Shown in pieces: positions 39,625-49,529 of a DNA stretch of 64,000 nucleotides (the stretch's first letter is position 1; every line of letters begins with the position of its first letter). The stretch lies in NCBI RefSeq assembly GCF_030066895.1, contig NZ_JASJAV010000014.1, positions 1 through 64,000 on the forward strand, in the 5' to 3' direction. The notes under the pieces are model-generated. The model did no database searches, was not told the DNA's origin, and saw only the letters and a program-made list of their open reading frames with translations. Position numbers and translations under genes: made by a program. Source of the DNA: Breoghania sp. (GTDB lineage Bacteria; Pseudomonadota; Alphaproteobacteria; Rhizobiales; Stappiaceae).

Positions 39625-39966
39625 GTGGCCCGCCTTACCTCCGAATTCTGGGTTGCCGCCCATATCCGCCGGGGCTTCGGCGAGGGCGCCTTTGCCACCG
39701 TGGTGCGCAAGGGCTCGCCGGAGGCCGGCGCCATCTTCGTCCGAGTCGACCGGCTGGACGGGACGATCGATCTCTACGGTCCCGCCCCGCAGAGCATGTT
39801 TGACGAGGATGCGACCGGCGAACGCTTGTTCGAGCCGATCGGCGAAGGGCTGAACCCGCTCGACGTCCAGGAAAAGTTCGAGCGCGAGGAGCGCATGGAC
39901 CCAGATTTCTGGGTGCTCGACATCGAGGACCGCGAGGGACGACACTTTCTCGATCTGGCGGAGTAG
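39625..39966 (+). CDS. DUF1491 protein
   Basis: This 113-residue protein begins VARLTSEFWVAAHIRRGFGE from a GTG and contains FVRVDRLDGTIDLYGPAP and DPDFWVLDIEDREGRHFLDL, the DUF1491 pattern. These small alphaproteobacterial proteins of unknown function regularly follow sufE, as here. It is intact. Confidence 0.8.
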   Translation: MARLTSEFWVAAHIRRGFGEGAFATVVRKGSPEAGAIFVRVDRLDGTIDLYGPAPQSMFDEDATGERLFEPIGEGLNPLDVQEKFEREERMDPDFWVLDIEDREGRHFLDLAE

Positions 39967-40016
39967 GGGCGGAGCGCGCGCGACAGGCTGCTTGTTCAGG
40001 CAGGGTGGGAGGTAAA

Positions 40017-40360
40017 ATGGGCTTTGTCGATACCGTCAGGAGAAAATGGGCGGAGAACCCGGATCGTCTCTTGGCGTGGATGGTCGTGTTCGTGTTTTTC
40101 GTGAGCGTCGCTCAGCTTGAGTTCCGGCCGTTCTTTCTCGGGACGAGCGTTGGCAGCGCGTTTTCAGGTTACCTGCTTACAGGCGTGAATTGCTTACAGG
40201 CGTGAATCTGGTGATTGCGATCAGCGGATTGGTGTGGGGACAGGTGAGGCCCGCGTGGGTCGCCTATTGCGTGGCAATGCTGATTTCATTCGTGCTACAG
40301 GGCAACGCGAACGTGATCTTCGCCCTATATTCCTTGGTGAAGGTCACGTTCTTTGTCTGA
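40017..40360 (+). pseudogene. Small membrane protein broken by a 17-bp tandem duplication
   Basis: The first 57 residues include a helix (WMVVFVFFVSVAQLEF) and reach SGYLLTGVN. TGCTTACAGGCGTGAAT is then repeated exactly (40174-40190 and 40191-40207), shifting the frame. Deleting one copy restores LLTGVNLVIAISGLVWGQVR and further helices to a TGA at 40358-40360, giving about 108 residues. The family is unknown. Confidence 0.6.
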
Positions 40361-40410
40361 TAGCAGGAGCTTTTCTGACAGGCACTAAATAGTGTGTCCC
40401 TTCTGGGACT

Positions 40411-40513
40411 GTCATCCTCGCGCAGGCGGGGATCCAGCATTCCAGAGACTTTTCGTTCGTGTCCGCCGACCCGATCCTGTGGTTACTGGATTCCCGCCTG
40501 CGCGGGAATGACA
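40411..40513. repeat. ~103-bp inverted-repeat element, copy 2
   Basis: GTCATCCTCGCGCAGGCGGGGATC at the left and GATTCCCGCCTGCGCGGGAATGAC at the right form long imperfect arms. The element matches that at 15421-15523. Confidence 0.7.
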
Positions 40514-40548
40514 GGAGGAGAGGGAAAGGGCGGCGGCACGGTATGTCG

Positions 40549-40677
40549 CCCATCCTTCGAGACGGTCCTGCGGATCTCCTCAGGATGACGTTATCGTATT
40601 GATATTCATAAGAAAGTCAGCCTCACACACAACGTCATTCTGAGGAGGCCGCGCGAGCGGCCGTCTCGAAGGATGGG
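40549..40677. repeat. ~128-bp element with terminal inverted repeats, copy 2
   Basis: The element runs from CCCATCCTTCGAGACGG to CCGTCTCGAAGGATGGG, with an internal ATCTCCTCAGGATGACG...AACGTCATTCTGAGGAG second stem and an AT-rich core shared with 11918-12047. It lies directly next to the 103-bp element, so the two families share insertion sites. Confidence 0.75.
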
Positions 40678-40709
40678 TAACACGGCTCTTCCTCAAGCCC
40701 GGCAGCCCC

Positions 40710-41264
40710 TCAGATCTTCAACAGCGTGCACTTGGCCTTGGCGAGCGCCGCGTCGATGTCCTTCTCCCGACGCTTGTCAGGGATGAAGGCGCGCAGCAGG
40801 GCGAAGGCGTGGTTGTCTTCCGTCTCGATGACGATCAGGCTTTCCAGGTCGTCCGGCGGATTTTCGCGCAGCATGGAAAGCTGGGAACTCGTCAGCGCGA
40901 GCATGGCGAGCTTGCCTTCACCCGATGTGCGGTCGTTGAAGGAATAGGTCGTCTCGCCGCGCTCGTTGAACAGCGAGAACGACCAGAACGTGTAGGGAAT
41001 CGTCGCGTTCAGCCGGATCGGCCCGTCATCGAGCGAGAAACGGCACACCGCATGCGCCATCGCCGGATCGAGCATCGGCAGCGGTTCGGCGCCCGGCTTT
41101 ACCTCCGGCAACACGTTGAACTGCGCATCCGGTCCAAACCGCGCAACCCGCGCCCAGGCATCCTCGGTGGTGAAATAGGGGACCAGAATGACGGCGATGA
41201 TGTGGATGATGCCGCCCAGCATCAACCCGCCGATCAGCCACAGGATGGTGCGGATCATCGGCAC
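40710..41264 (-). CDS. DUF1254-type membrane-anchored protein
   Basis: The 184-residue protein has one N-terminal helix (ILWLIGGLMLGGIIHIIAVI) and a globular domain with ARVARFGPDAQFNVLPEVKP, TIPYTFWSFSLFNERGETTY and SLIVIETEDNHAFALLR. This matches the DUF1254 half of the DUF1254/DUF1214 protein pair. It overlaps the DUF1214 gene by 10 bases, so the pair is coupled. Function is unknown. It is intact. Confidence 0.75.
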   Translation of the reverse strand: MPMIRTILWLIGGLMLGGIIHIIAVILVPYFTTEDAWARVARFGPDAQFNVLPEVKPGAEPLPMLDPAMAHAVCRFSLDDGPIRLNATIPYTFWSFSLFNERGETTYSFNDRTSGEGKLAMLALTSSQLSMLRENPPDDLESLIVIETEDNHAFALLRAFIPDKRREKDIDAALAKAKCTLLKI

Positions 41265-41992
41265 GTCCCCTTGATGATCTCCGGCATGGCGATTTCCGCA
41301 AGTCCGGAACCGGTGGTCAGCGGCGTGTCGTAAAGCTTGAGTACCAGCGTCAGCGGCTGATTTCCGCCGATGGGAAGCCAGTTGCCGGGCCGGGCGTTTT
41401 TCGCCACCGTGATGTCGAAGTCACCGTTGTCGCGGCGCACGATGTCGCGACTGTCGAGAACGTCGCGTTCCGCATCCGTTTGCAACAGGTGTCCATGCGC
41501 ATCGGTCGCCGTCAGCGTCCAAAGATGGCCGGGCGGGGTCTGCCCGACAAGCCGATAGTCGCAGTTCGGCTCCAGACGGTTGCCCGCATTGTCGCGGTCG
41601 GCGAAAAAGGCCATGCCCTCACCCTTGCCGAGCGGGATCTGTCCCGTGCGCGCGGTCGTGGCGGCGGAATAGGGATCTGCATCCGGCGTACCGGCAGTCG
41701 GATAGGTCGTCCATTGACCGAGCCGGACTTCGCCGAACAAGCGTCCGCGATCGACCGCGAGGTAGGCCGAGCCGATGCCGAAGACCAGCGCGACGACGAC
41801 GGCCAGGAACAGGTTCAGCAGGAAATACTGCGACGGCGATTTCTTCGGCAGTTGATCGATACGCCAGTCGTCGCGCGGCGAAGGCGCGCGTGCATCGCCG
41901 CGCTTTCGCCCCCCGGGACGCAGGCAGCGTGCGGACGCAAATACTCCGGCGATCCGCCGGATCGGTTTCACGGAAGTGTCGACGAGCGCCAT
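41255..41992 (-). CDS. DUF1214-type membrane-anchored protein
   Basis: The 245-residue frame has a helix (YFLLNLFLAVVVALVFGIGS) preceded by ~50 less-conserved residues, then a DUF1214 domain (GMAFFADRDNAGNRLEPNCD, PGNWLPIGGNQPLTLVLKLY). A later start could be correct since conserved sequence begins near QYFLLNLF. It starts 4 bases after the PBP gene stop and overlaps the DUF1254 gene, so all three form one operon. It is intact. Confidence 0.75.
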   Translation of the reverse strand: MALVDTSVKPIRRIAGVFASARCLRPGGRKRGDARAPSPRDDWRIDQLPKKSPSQYFLLNLFLAVVVALVFGIGSAYLAVDRGRLFGEVRLGQWTTYPTAGTPDADPYSAATTARTGQIPLGKGEGMAFFADRDNAGNRLEPNCDYRLVGQTPPGHLWTLTATDAHGHLLQTDAERDVLDSRDIVRRDNGDFDITVAKNARPGNWLPIGGNQPLTLVLKLYDTPLTTGSGLAEIAMPEIIKGTCR

Positions 41993-41995
41993 GAC

Positions 41996-44227
41996 CTAGT
42001 TCACCTCACGCGACCGGGATATGCCGATCGATCCGGTGATCTCGCCCTTGCCGACCTTGCGCAAGGGCGGAGCAAACGCGCGGCGTTGCGGATCCGGCGG
42101 TGGCAGGGGCGCTGCCTGCTTGAACATCTCGCGGATGCGCCGCAGCACTTCGGTGCCTTCCTTGGTCAGTTGGCAGGAACTTGCGTTGAAGTCTGGGTTG
42201 TCGCCGTCGGCATTCGCATCGGCGACCTTGGCGTCGACCGGGTTTTCGTTGATGCCGGGAAGCGGCTTTTGGTCGACGCCCGCCTGTGCGTAACGCATGT
42301 AGTTCTGCCAGGTCATCGCGGGCAGGCTGCCGCCGGTCACCCGGCCGGTCGGCGTGTAGTTGTCATTGCCGAACCACACGACGGTGCAATAGTTGCCCGT
42401 GTATCCGGCAAACCATGCATCGCGGTAGGACTGGGTCGTTCCGGTCTTGTCCGCGGAGACGACGCCGTCGATGCGCGAGCGGCGGCCCGTTCCGTGCTCC
42501 ACCACGTTGTGCAGCGCGTCGTTCATTTCCTCGACCTTGTCGCGCGGCAGGATGAGTTTGGGCTTGGGCGCGTCCTTGTCGTGCCGCCAGATGATCTTGC
42601 CTTCGGAATTTTTGATTTCCAGAATGCCTTAGGGCGTCGCCTTGTAGCCGCCGTTGGCGAAGGAGGCATAGGCTCCCGCCATGTCCAGCACGGTCACTTC
42701 GGACACGCCCGGCGCGATGATAATCGACCGTTCCAGTTCGCTGCGGATACCCATCATGTGAGCGGTCGCGATGACCTTGTCCTTGCCCACTGCCTGCGTC
42801 AGGCGCACCGGAACGGTGTTGTAGGAGTGGGGCAGCGCCTGCTTCAGCGTGACAGAGCCGTGATAGCGGCGCCCGTAGTTGCGCGGGCTCCAGCCACCGA
42901 TGGTGATCGGCGCGTCGGGAATGATGGAATTTTCCGAATAGCCGTTCAGGAAGGCCGTCATGTAGACGAAGGGCTTGAAGGAGGAACCGGGCTGGCGCAG
43001 CGTATCGACGGCCCGGTTGAACTGGCTGGCGCCGTAGTCATGGCCACCCACCATCGCCCGCACGGCGCCGTCAGTGCTCACCGAGATCATCGCGCCCTGG
43101 TCGACGTGGCGCTCCTGCCCGTATTGGCGAAGCGTCGAGGTGATCGCCCGGTCGGCCTGGGCCTGAAGCGCGGGGTCGAGCGTCGTGCGCACGGTGAGGA
43201 TGCGGTCGTTACCCGGCGCTAGACGTTTGATCTCGTCGAACGCCCAGTCGAGGAAGTTGTCGGGCGACTCGTCCTTGGACTTGTCGACGGCGGTCGCCGG
43301 ATTGCGCCGCGCACCGATCACCTGGCCCTCGGTCATGAAGCCCGCCTGAACCATGTTGGTCAGCACCTCGTTGGCGCGAAGGTGGGCGGCGGGGAGATCG
43401 ATGTGGGGCGCGTATTTGGTCGGCGCCTTGTATAGGTCGGACGGCATGGCGGCTTCCGCCAATGTCACGTCGCGCACCGACTTGCCGAAATAGAATTCCG
43501 CCGCAGCCCCCACGCCGAACGTGCCGCCGCCCATATAGGCGCGGTCGAGATAGAGCTTCAGGATCTCGCGCTTGGTCAGGTTCGCCTCAAGCCACAGCGA
43601 CAGGAAGGCTTCCTTGATCTTGCGGTCGAGCGTCCGTTCGTTCAGCAAAAACAGGGTCTTGGCAAGCTGTTGGGTGATCGACGAGCCGCCTTCCACCACC
43701 GTGTTGGCGCGCAGGTTGGCAACGAGCGCGCGGAAGGTGCCCAGTACATCGATGCCGAAATGGGAGAAGAAGCGCCGATCTTCGGTGGCCAGCGTCGCCT
43801 TGATCAGGTAATCCGGCAATTCCTCCAGCGGCACGGAGTTGTTGAGCAGAATGCCGCGTCGGTTGATCTCGTTGCCGTAGCGATCGAGGAAGGTGACGGC
43901 GAAGTCGTTGGTGGTCTTCCAGTCGGCCTTGCGGGTGGCCTGAAAGGCGGGCATGGCCAGCGCCAGCAACAGGATGAAGCCGGCGAGCCCGAAGATCAGT
44001 CCATCGCAGGCCAACTCGTTGGCAAGGCGAGCAAAGCCATTGACGCGGAAACGCCGCAGCCACATCGAATAAGCTTCGACCGCGCGGAACATAGCGTGCC
44101 CGATGCGCCAGACGGAACTGTCGATCCAGGTGTCGGCCGCCAGCAACCGTTCCGACAGGCGGCGCTTCTTGCGCTTGGGCTCCTGCGGGGAGGCGACCTA
44201 CTGGGATGCCTGGGAAGATTCAGGCAT
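41996..44227 (-). pseudogene. Class A penicillin-binding protein (PBP1a-like), two stop codons
   Basis: This bifunctional peptidoglycan glycosyltransferase/transpeptidase has a cytoplasmic tail, one helix (LIFGLAGFILLLALAMPAF), a GT51 domain with ATEDRRFFSHFGID and EGGSSITQQLAKTLF, and a transpeptidase domain with RQPGSSFKPFVYM (SxxK), HSYNT (SxN) and SADKTGTTQSYRDAWF (KTG). TAA at 42629-42631 interrupts YKATP-stop-GILEIKN, where Tyr is expected, before the KTG box. TAG at 44198-44200 lies in the N-terminal tail. ATG 44227 is the likely start, though an upstream TTG near 44283 is open. As written the transpeptidase is truncated. Confidence 0.85.
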
Positions 44228-44580
44228 ATCGCCGGACGTTTCGTCTGGTCCGGCCGGTTTATCGAGTTCCTGGTCGCTCAACGTTTCCGGTTTCCGTCGA
44301 TGCGGGCGCCATGCGCCGCCGTGCTGTTCGCGACCTTTTTCGCTGAAGGTGCGTTTTCAAATCGGGTGTCAGACAGTATAGGACGGGCCCGGTGGTCGGC
44401 GAAACACGCGAAAACGTGAATGGTCCCGACCGTTTTACACGGCGTGACGACTGCGCCAGTACGCATCGAAGCGGCCCCGTCCCTCGATTGTCCCGCGAGA
44501 GGGAAACCCAACTGGGCTCTCCCGTCAATGGGAAGAAGATGCCGGGTTGCGAACGCGGCGTTGTGCGCGATGTCAAAGAG

Positions 44581-45066
44581 ATGAAGATCATGAACCAGAG
44601 CGAACCCGCAAGCCGTCCCTTCTGGCACGAAAAGAGCCTGGATGAGCTGTCGGCTAGCGAATGGGAAGCCTTGTGCGATGGCTGCGGGCGTTGCTGTCTC
44701 AACAAGCTGGAAGATTGGGAAACGGGCGAGATCGCCTGGACCAACGTCGCCTGCACGCTGCTCGACGGCGAAACCTGCCGCTGCCGCGACTACGAGAACC
44801 GCGCCGTGACCGTGCCCGATTGCGTGCAGCTGACCCCGGACGAGGTGTGCACGCTGACCTGGCTGCCGCCCACCTGCGGCTATCGCCTGGTTGCGGAGGG
44901 GTGCTACCTCTACTGGTGGCATCCGCTCGTCTCCGGTTCCGCCGAGACGGTGCATGAGACAGGCATATCCGTCCGCGGCCGCACCGTGCCGGAAGACGGC
45001 ATGGAGTTGGAGGAATACGAGAACCACGTGATGGACTGGCCGCTGGACGAGGGGAAGGATACCTGA
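44581..45066 (+). CDS. YcgN-family cysteine-cluster protein
   Basis: This 161-residue UPF0260/YcgN protein begins near [20 protein letters not shown]. The cysteine cluster [15 protein letters not shown] is followed by [15 protein letters not shown] and [13 protein letters not shown], a CxxCxxC-type pattern suggesting an Fe or Zn site. Function is unknown. ATG 44590 is an equally good start. It is intact. Confidence 0.88.
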   Translation: MKIMNQSEPASRPFWHEKSLDELSASEWEALCDGCGRCCLNKLEDWETGEIAWTNVACTLLDGETCRCRDYENRAVTVPDCVQLTPDEVCTLTWLPPTCGYRLVAEGCYLYWWHPLVSGSAETVHETGISVRGRTVPEDGMELEEYENHVMDWPLDEGKDT

Positions 45067-45127
45067 CCGTGCGATGGCGGCATTTGCCTCGATGGCGTGA
45101 CCTTGCCCCGATTGTCATCCCCGCGCG

Positions 45128-45958
45128 CTATTTCACCGGCGCCGGACGTTCATTGCCCCAATGGGTGTAGATGCGCGACTTGCGGGCCTTTTCTTCAAGT
45201 TCCGCATCGAATGTCTTCTTCTCCCGGCATCCTCCGTCGGCGAAGGCAACTTCGCCCGCCAGACGGCGCCAGGCGGTGTTGGCGTCCCACACCCGCTCGC
45301 GTGATGGCGTCTCGATCTCCAGTCGGTCGATGGCATAGCGATAGGCGGCGAGCCGGAAGGCGAGCGCCCGCTTGACCCAGGAGACGATCTCCCGGTTCTC
45401 GTTCACCCGCCCGACGGCCGCGGCATATTCCTCCGGCTTCAGATCGGGGCGGCGGTTGGTGGCATTCAGATGCTCGGTGTCCGCGTCCTCCACCTCCGTT
45501 GCAAGACGGCAGAAGGGGCGCACCAGTTCCGCATCGCCAGTGATGTCGAAGATGACCCGCTCGTAGCGCGTCTCGGAGGAGCGGAATTTGTCGGAGCGCA
45601 GATAGAGGGTAATAGACCTGCGGGTTGAGCTTGTCGTCGATCGACTTGATGAGGCGCGTGCGCTGGGCCTCTGTCGCCGCGCCGCCGACCCAGTCGCTCA
45701 TGGAAGGGGGGCCGGATCAGCGCCCAGGCGCGGTTGCGCAGATCCTCTTCCGTGTCGGTGAGATTGAAGGTGGAGGTGGGCTCTCCGCGTTTGGCGGCCA
45801 GCACGCGCCCGGCATCGGGCAGGACCTCGTCATGAACGACGCTCGGCGAAATCGCCCGTGGGACGCGCACTGCCGGCGACGAGGCCGGTGATCGCGATCG
45901 CCAGCAGTCCCACCGCCAGGGACGGGATCGGCGCGAGCCGTATTCCACGCCGCAGCAT
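45128..45958 (-). pseudogene. Exported protein of unknown family, several frameshifts
   Basis: The start MLRRGIRLAPIPSLAVGLLA is a signal peptide. Pieces in three frames join as VVHDEVLPDAGRVLAAKRGE, NLTDTEEDLRNRAWALIRPP, MSDWVGGAATEAQRTRLIKS, IDDKLNPQVYY and RSDKFRSSETRYERVIFDIT, then a 120-residue C-terminal helical part ending WGNERPAPVK. Frameshifts lie near 45850, 45700 and 45605. I recognise no family. It is convergent with ycgN. About 275 residues originally. Confidence 0.5.
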
Positions 45959-46049
45959 GTCTTGCATCTAGTCCTCAACGGCGACGCGTGCACCGCTCCG
46001 GGCCGTCTCCCGCATCAGGACCGCTTTTTCCGCGGGCGACTATGCGGGT

Positions 46050-46256
46050 TCAGACCTCCGGCTGCGCGCTGCTGCCAGTTTCCTTTGTCACTTTCCGGAT
46101 TTGCGCGGCAAGATCAACCGTCTGCCGGTCCACGCGTACGCCCGGGAAGACAAGTATCGTCGCGCCCTCCTCGGGCAGTTGCGGCCGGTCCGTCCAACGA
46201 GGCCGGGCGGTAGCGGAAAAGTCCAGCAAGGTGCCCATCATATCCTCCGTTACCAA
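46050..46256 (-). CDS. Small conserved-looking protein
   Basis: This 68-residue frame (MVTEDMMGTLLDFSATARPR ... GATILVFPGVRVDRQTVDLA) has a compact strand-like core and no frameshift. Its composition is like the neighbouring coding DNA, but I have no family match. Short IFFxGVRxER-type proteins occur in Hyphomicrobiales, by recollection. It could be spurious. Confidence 0.4.
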   Translation of the reverse strand: MVTEDMMGTLLDFSATARPRWTDRPQLPEEGATILVFPGVRVDRQTVDLAAQIRKVTKETGSSAQPEV

Positions 46257-46406
46257 TCACTGCGGCAACGGGACCTTGCGACAGGCTGGAAGGCGAGCCG
46301 CACCCGTCGTTGCGCATGCGTGAGGTTTTCATGGGGCTGAACCGCGGCGTTCGTCCCGTTCCGGCTCCATCCGTAACGTCGTATTAATATTAGGCGAGGC
46401 GCTTGG

Positions 46407-46422
46407 TTAACGGATCCTTAAC
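46407..46422 (+). promoter_or_regulatory. CtrA-type box TTAA-N7-TTAAC
   Basis: TTAACGGATCCTTAAC fits the full CtrA consensus TTAA-N7-TTAAC exactly. It lies 226 bases before the DUF2336 gene. CtrA is the cell-cycle master regulator of alphaproteobacteria and also controls GTA, motility and DUF2336-type genes in some species. A GTAACGCGTTAC palindrome at 46432-46443 lies just downstream. Confidence 0.6.
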
Positions 46423-46567
46423 CCGCGCCGCGTAACGCGTTACTAAGCAGCGAGATTCTGCGCTTTTCGAACATTCGGCGATGCGGCATTCGCGGCCGCG
46501 CGCAAAACGCCGCACGGGCCGGGGGCCCCGTAAAAACAGACAAATAATGGCGCGCGGGCACGCGTGG

Positions 46568-46583
46568 TTAATCTATTGCTAAC
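46568..46583 (+). promoter_or_regulatory. Second CtrA-like site
   Basis: TTAATCTATTGCTAAC differs from the CtrA consensus by one base (CTAAC for TTAAC) and lies 65 bases before the DUF2336 start, a usual position for CtrA activation. Confidence 0.5.
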
Positions 46584-46647
46584 GCTTTCGGCGCAATTCT
46601 AAGGATTATTCCCGTGGTCGTTCTCAAAGTTTTGCGTATTCGACTCC

Positions 46648-48393
46648 ATGACAGGCTACACCACACCGAAAGGCGTCGGGTCACTCGTGCAGGCGAACGG
46701 TCGGACTCGCAAAACCCAACTGCTGCTCGCCGCGACGGAGTTGTTCGTCGCCGGAGAAGCTCCGACCAAGATCGAGCGACACGTCTACGCGGAGCTTTTC
46801 CGCCAGTATGTTGACGTCACGCCCGTCGCCGAACGCCGTCAGATCGCGACGCTCCTCTCCCACTGTCCCTACGCTCCGCATGATTGCGTGCTGGAGTTGT
46901 CGCAGGACGAGGATGCCTCCGTCGCCCATCGCGTGCTGGCCTATTCCGAGGTTCTGACTGACTGCGACCTGATCGCCGACATCGGCCGCGGTCTGCGCGC
47001 CATCCGCCGCGCGATTTCCCTGCGCCACGAAATTTCCGACGCCGTGCGCACCGCACTGCGCCAGCAGGCCGACGGAGCCGAATAACTCGCCCTTCTGGAA
47101 GAAGCCGTGAATGGGTCGAACCCGGAAGCCTCCGCGCAGCCCGAACTGACGAGCACCGTCCAGGCAGAACCGGAAATCGAGCCTGAAGCCGAGCCGGAGC
47201 CTGAGCCCGAACATGTGACCGTGCAGGTCGCCGAAACGGTTCCCGATGACATCCAGAACCGTGCAAGTCAGGCCGATGCCGTGTTGCAGGCGCTCAAGGA
47301 CATGGCGCGAACCGTCCCCGAGCCCGAAGCTGAGCCGGAAGAGACGCACGAGGATCTCTCGGTCTCGGACAAGATCGCGGACGAAATCTCATCGGCCATT
47401 CATATCTCGGCGCTTGAAGCCGCGCTCCGCAAGCCCTCCGAACCCCGCGTTGTCGAAATCGAGGACCGGCAAGAGGATGAGGACGAGCTGCCGACGCGCG
47501 CCGAATTCGATCTGCGCCGCACGTCGCCTCCGGCCCGTCCCGGGTCTCTCGCCGCGGTTCTGCTGGCGCTGAGCGCAAAGCGCGCGCCGTCACAACGCGT
47601 TGAAAATGCCGCTCCCCGGAACGCGACGCTCGAGATCACGGGCGCGCGGGTCCGGATCGATGCGCAGCCGCGCCCCGATTTCGTGACCGCTCCCGGCGAG
47701 CGGGCCGTCCAGCCGGGCGCAACACTCGCCCCGCGTGACACGCGCACCGCACCGACCCCCGGTTTCTCCCGGCCTGATTCCGCTGCGGAGGCTTCCGCTC
47801 CCGTCGTGCTGCCGAAATGTCGGCCCGCATTGGAGCGGTTCCTGTCCGCCGGGCCGGAAGGTCGCGCCGAGGTCATCGTTTCCGCTCAGGTGCAGGTTCT
47901 TGCTCAGGCGGCCGCCTCGCGGGTGCGCATGCGCTCCAAGATCGATACCGAACTCGTCCAGTGCCTGGAACGCACGTCGGCGGCCAAGGACATGGAAACC
48001 CTGCGCCGCCTCCTGTCGCTGACGTTCGAGCTGCCGGCTCACGTCATCGAGCGGATGATCGCGGATCCGCACGGCGAACCGCTGATCGCGCTGGCGATGG
48101 CTGCGGGCATGGCCACCTCGCGCACGGTTTCGCTCATGCTGCAGGTCAGCCCCGCCGCCTTCTCGCTCGATCGCGTGCGTGAGCTTGCCGCCATGCGCGG
48201 ACATTTCGACATCCGTGTCGCGCGCTATCTCGTCTCCGAATGGACGGGCCTTGCCCCCAAGCCGACGCGCCACGCGCCAGTTCTCGACGTCGCCATGCGC
48301 TCGCGCCGGGCAACGATCGGGTGTGCAGCCGCGGAATCCGCCGAGAACACGGCGGACGATGACGGCGTGCTGGTGCTGCGCAACGTGGTCTGA
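46648..48393 (+). pseudogene. DUF2336 protein split by an in-frame TAA
   Basis: One frame of 582 codons reads through except for TAA at 47083-47085 (RQQADGAE-stop-LALLEEAV). Residues ~15-145 (TRKTQLLLAATELFVAGEAP, PVAERRQIATLLSHCPYAPH) and the C-terminal third (TLRRLLSLTFELPAHVIERM, LIALAMAAGMATSRTVSLML) are two halves of the DUF2336 helical-repeat pattern. They are joined by an acidic Pro/Glu-rich linker. CtrA-like boxes lie upstream. Function in this family is unknown, though it is linked to motility and cell-cycle genes in alphaproteobacteria. The downstream part could start at GTG 47107. Confidence 0.7.
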
Positions 48394-48582
48394 CGGCAGT
48401 CGCTTCTGCGTCGATCCGACCGATTTTCCCATAAAGAGTAAAGACTTATCGTGGTCAAACGGTTCGCCTCGACCATCCGGTCTCCGTTTTGTGTTGGGGG
48501 TGGAGATGAAGGGGGCGGGGTTGCTTCCCTTACAAAGTATTGTTTCTGCCGTCCCTGTTTCCTCCTTCCATTCCATCCGTCG
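48394..48582. other. Intergenic, nothing recognised
   Basis: This short gap after the DUF2336 gene holds no gene or clear terminator before the repeats. Confidence 0.3.
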
Positions 48583-48667
48583 TCGTTGCCTGGCTTCGTC
48601 CGGGCAATCCAGTACCATCGGCATGTGTTGAGAGTGCTGGATCCCCCGGACTGCGTCGGGGATGACG
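48583..48667 (+). repeat. Double-hairpin interspersed repeat, copy 2
   Basis: TCGTTGCCTGGCTTCGTCCGGGCAAT is the left arm and GGATCCCCCGGACTGCGTCGGGGATGAC the right. Same family as 9451, slightly diverged in the left arm. Confidence 0.75.
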
Positions 48668-48765
48668 ATAGAGAGTAACGGGCTAACGAGGGGGGCTATT
48701 CGAACCCGATTTGGTAAGCGGATTTCAGTCGTTTTTCCGATCCTTGCCGCACGCCCTAAACGTAC

Positions 48766-48880
48766 TCCCTCTCCCATGGGGAGAGGGCTGGGGTGAGTGG
48801 AGGAGATCTCCCGTGGATACGGAAAGCTCGACACCCCTCACCCGGCGCATTCGCGCCGACCTCTCCCCCATGGGAGAGGT
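48766..48880. repeat. CCCTCTCCCATGG-type inverted-repeat element, copy 2
   Basis: CCCTCTCCCATGGGGAGAGGG opens the element, and GACCTCTCCCCCATGGGAGAGGT closes it, with CACCCCTCACCCGGCGC/GCGCCG between. A shorter relative is at 15331. It lies directly upstream of the GTA cluster. Confidence 0.65.
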
Positions 48881-48946
48881 GGTCAAGCCGGGTTCTTGCC
48901 TGTCTCCGTCCGCTTTTTTGTGTGCCCTCCGCACCAACTCATCACC

Positions 48947-49529
48947 ATGAACGAGGCCTTCATGCCGCAACAGCGCCCTGTCGCCTTGTCTGGACGTCCG
49001 CGTGTCGATGAGAAGACGCTTGCCGAGGCGCGGGTTCTTTTCGAGACGCAGGCCGAAATCAGCCAGGCGGAGATCTGCCGTCGACTCGGCATGTCGACGG
49101 GCACGCTTGCCTATCACGCTCGCTGCGAAGGCTGGGTCCGGGCGGAAGGAGTGCTAGTCTATCGGCAGGGCGTGGCGCGCGACAAGCGCGAGAAACTGGT
49201 CGCCCAGCTTTATCGCGCGTTTGAGCGTCAGGTCGGTGAGCTGGAGGATCTCTCAGAGCCCAGCTGAAGGCGCGCGCCGGGGAAGACGGCGAGACCGGCG
49301 ATCCGGCCTTCGATGATTGCGACGCCAAGCTCCTGTCCACGCTCGCCCAGACGCTGGCCCGCCTCGTCACGCTTGATACGGCGTGGAGCGGCGGCGAGAA
49401 GCCGGGCGAGGGGCGCACGGGGACGAGGGCGAAGGAGATGAGAACCTTGACGAATTCCGCCGAAGCCTTGCGCACCGCCTTGAGGCGCTCATCGAGGGCC
49501 CGGATCGAAGCGATGCTGGCGAGCCTTGA
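48947..49529 (+). pseudogene. GTA small terminase-like protein (g1), frameshifted
   Basis: The first ~105 residues contain an HTH (ISQAEICRRLGMSTGTLAYH), as in DNA-binding small terminases. After a frameshift near 49255 the sequence continues LKARAGEDGETGDPAFDDCD, and after a second near 49415 ends GDENLDEFRRSLAHRLEALI...AGEP-stop at 49529. It overlaps the large terminase start. In Rhodobacter GTA the equivalent gene selects DNA for packaging. Start 48947 or 48962. Confidence 0.7.

Noticed and set aside
41480..43222. 580-residue open frame on the plus strand
   Set aside because: It is antisense to the conserved PBP gene and has the His/Arg/Gly-rich composition of a GC-rich shadow frame.
47107..48393. 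Separate DUF2336 gene starting at GTG 47107
   Set aside because: It is in the same frame as the upstream piece, separated by a single TAA, and DUF2336 sequence is spread across both, so a split gene is more likely. A restart there is still possible.
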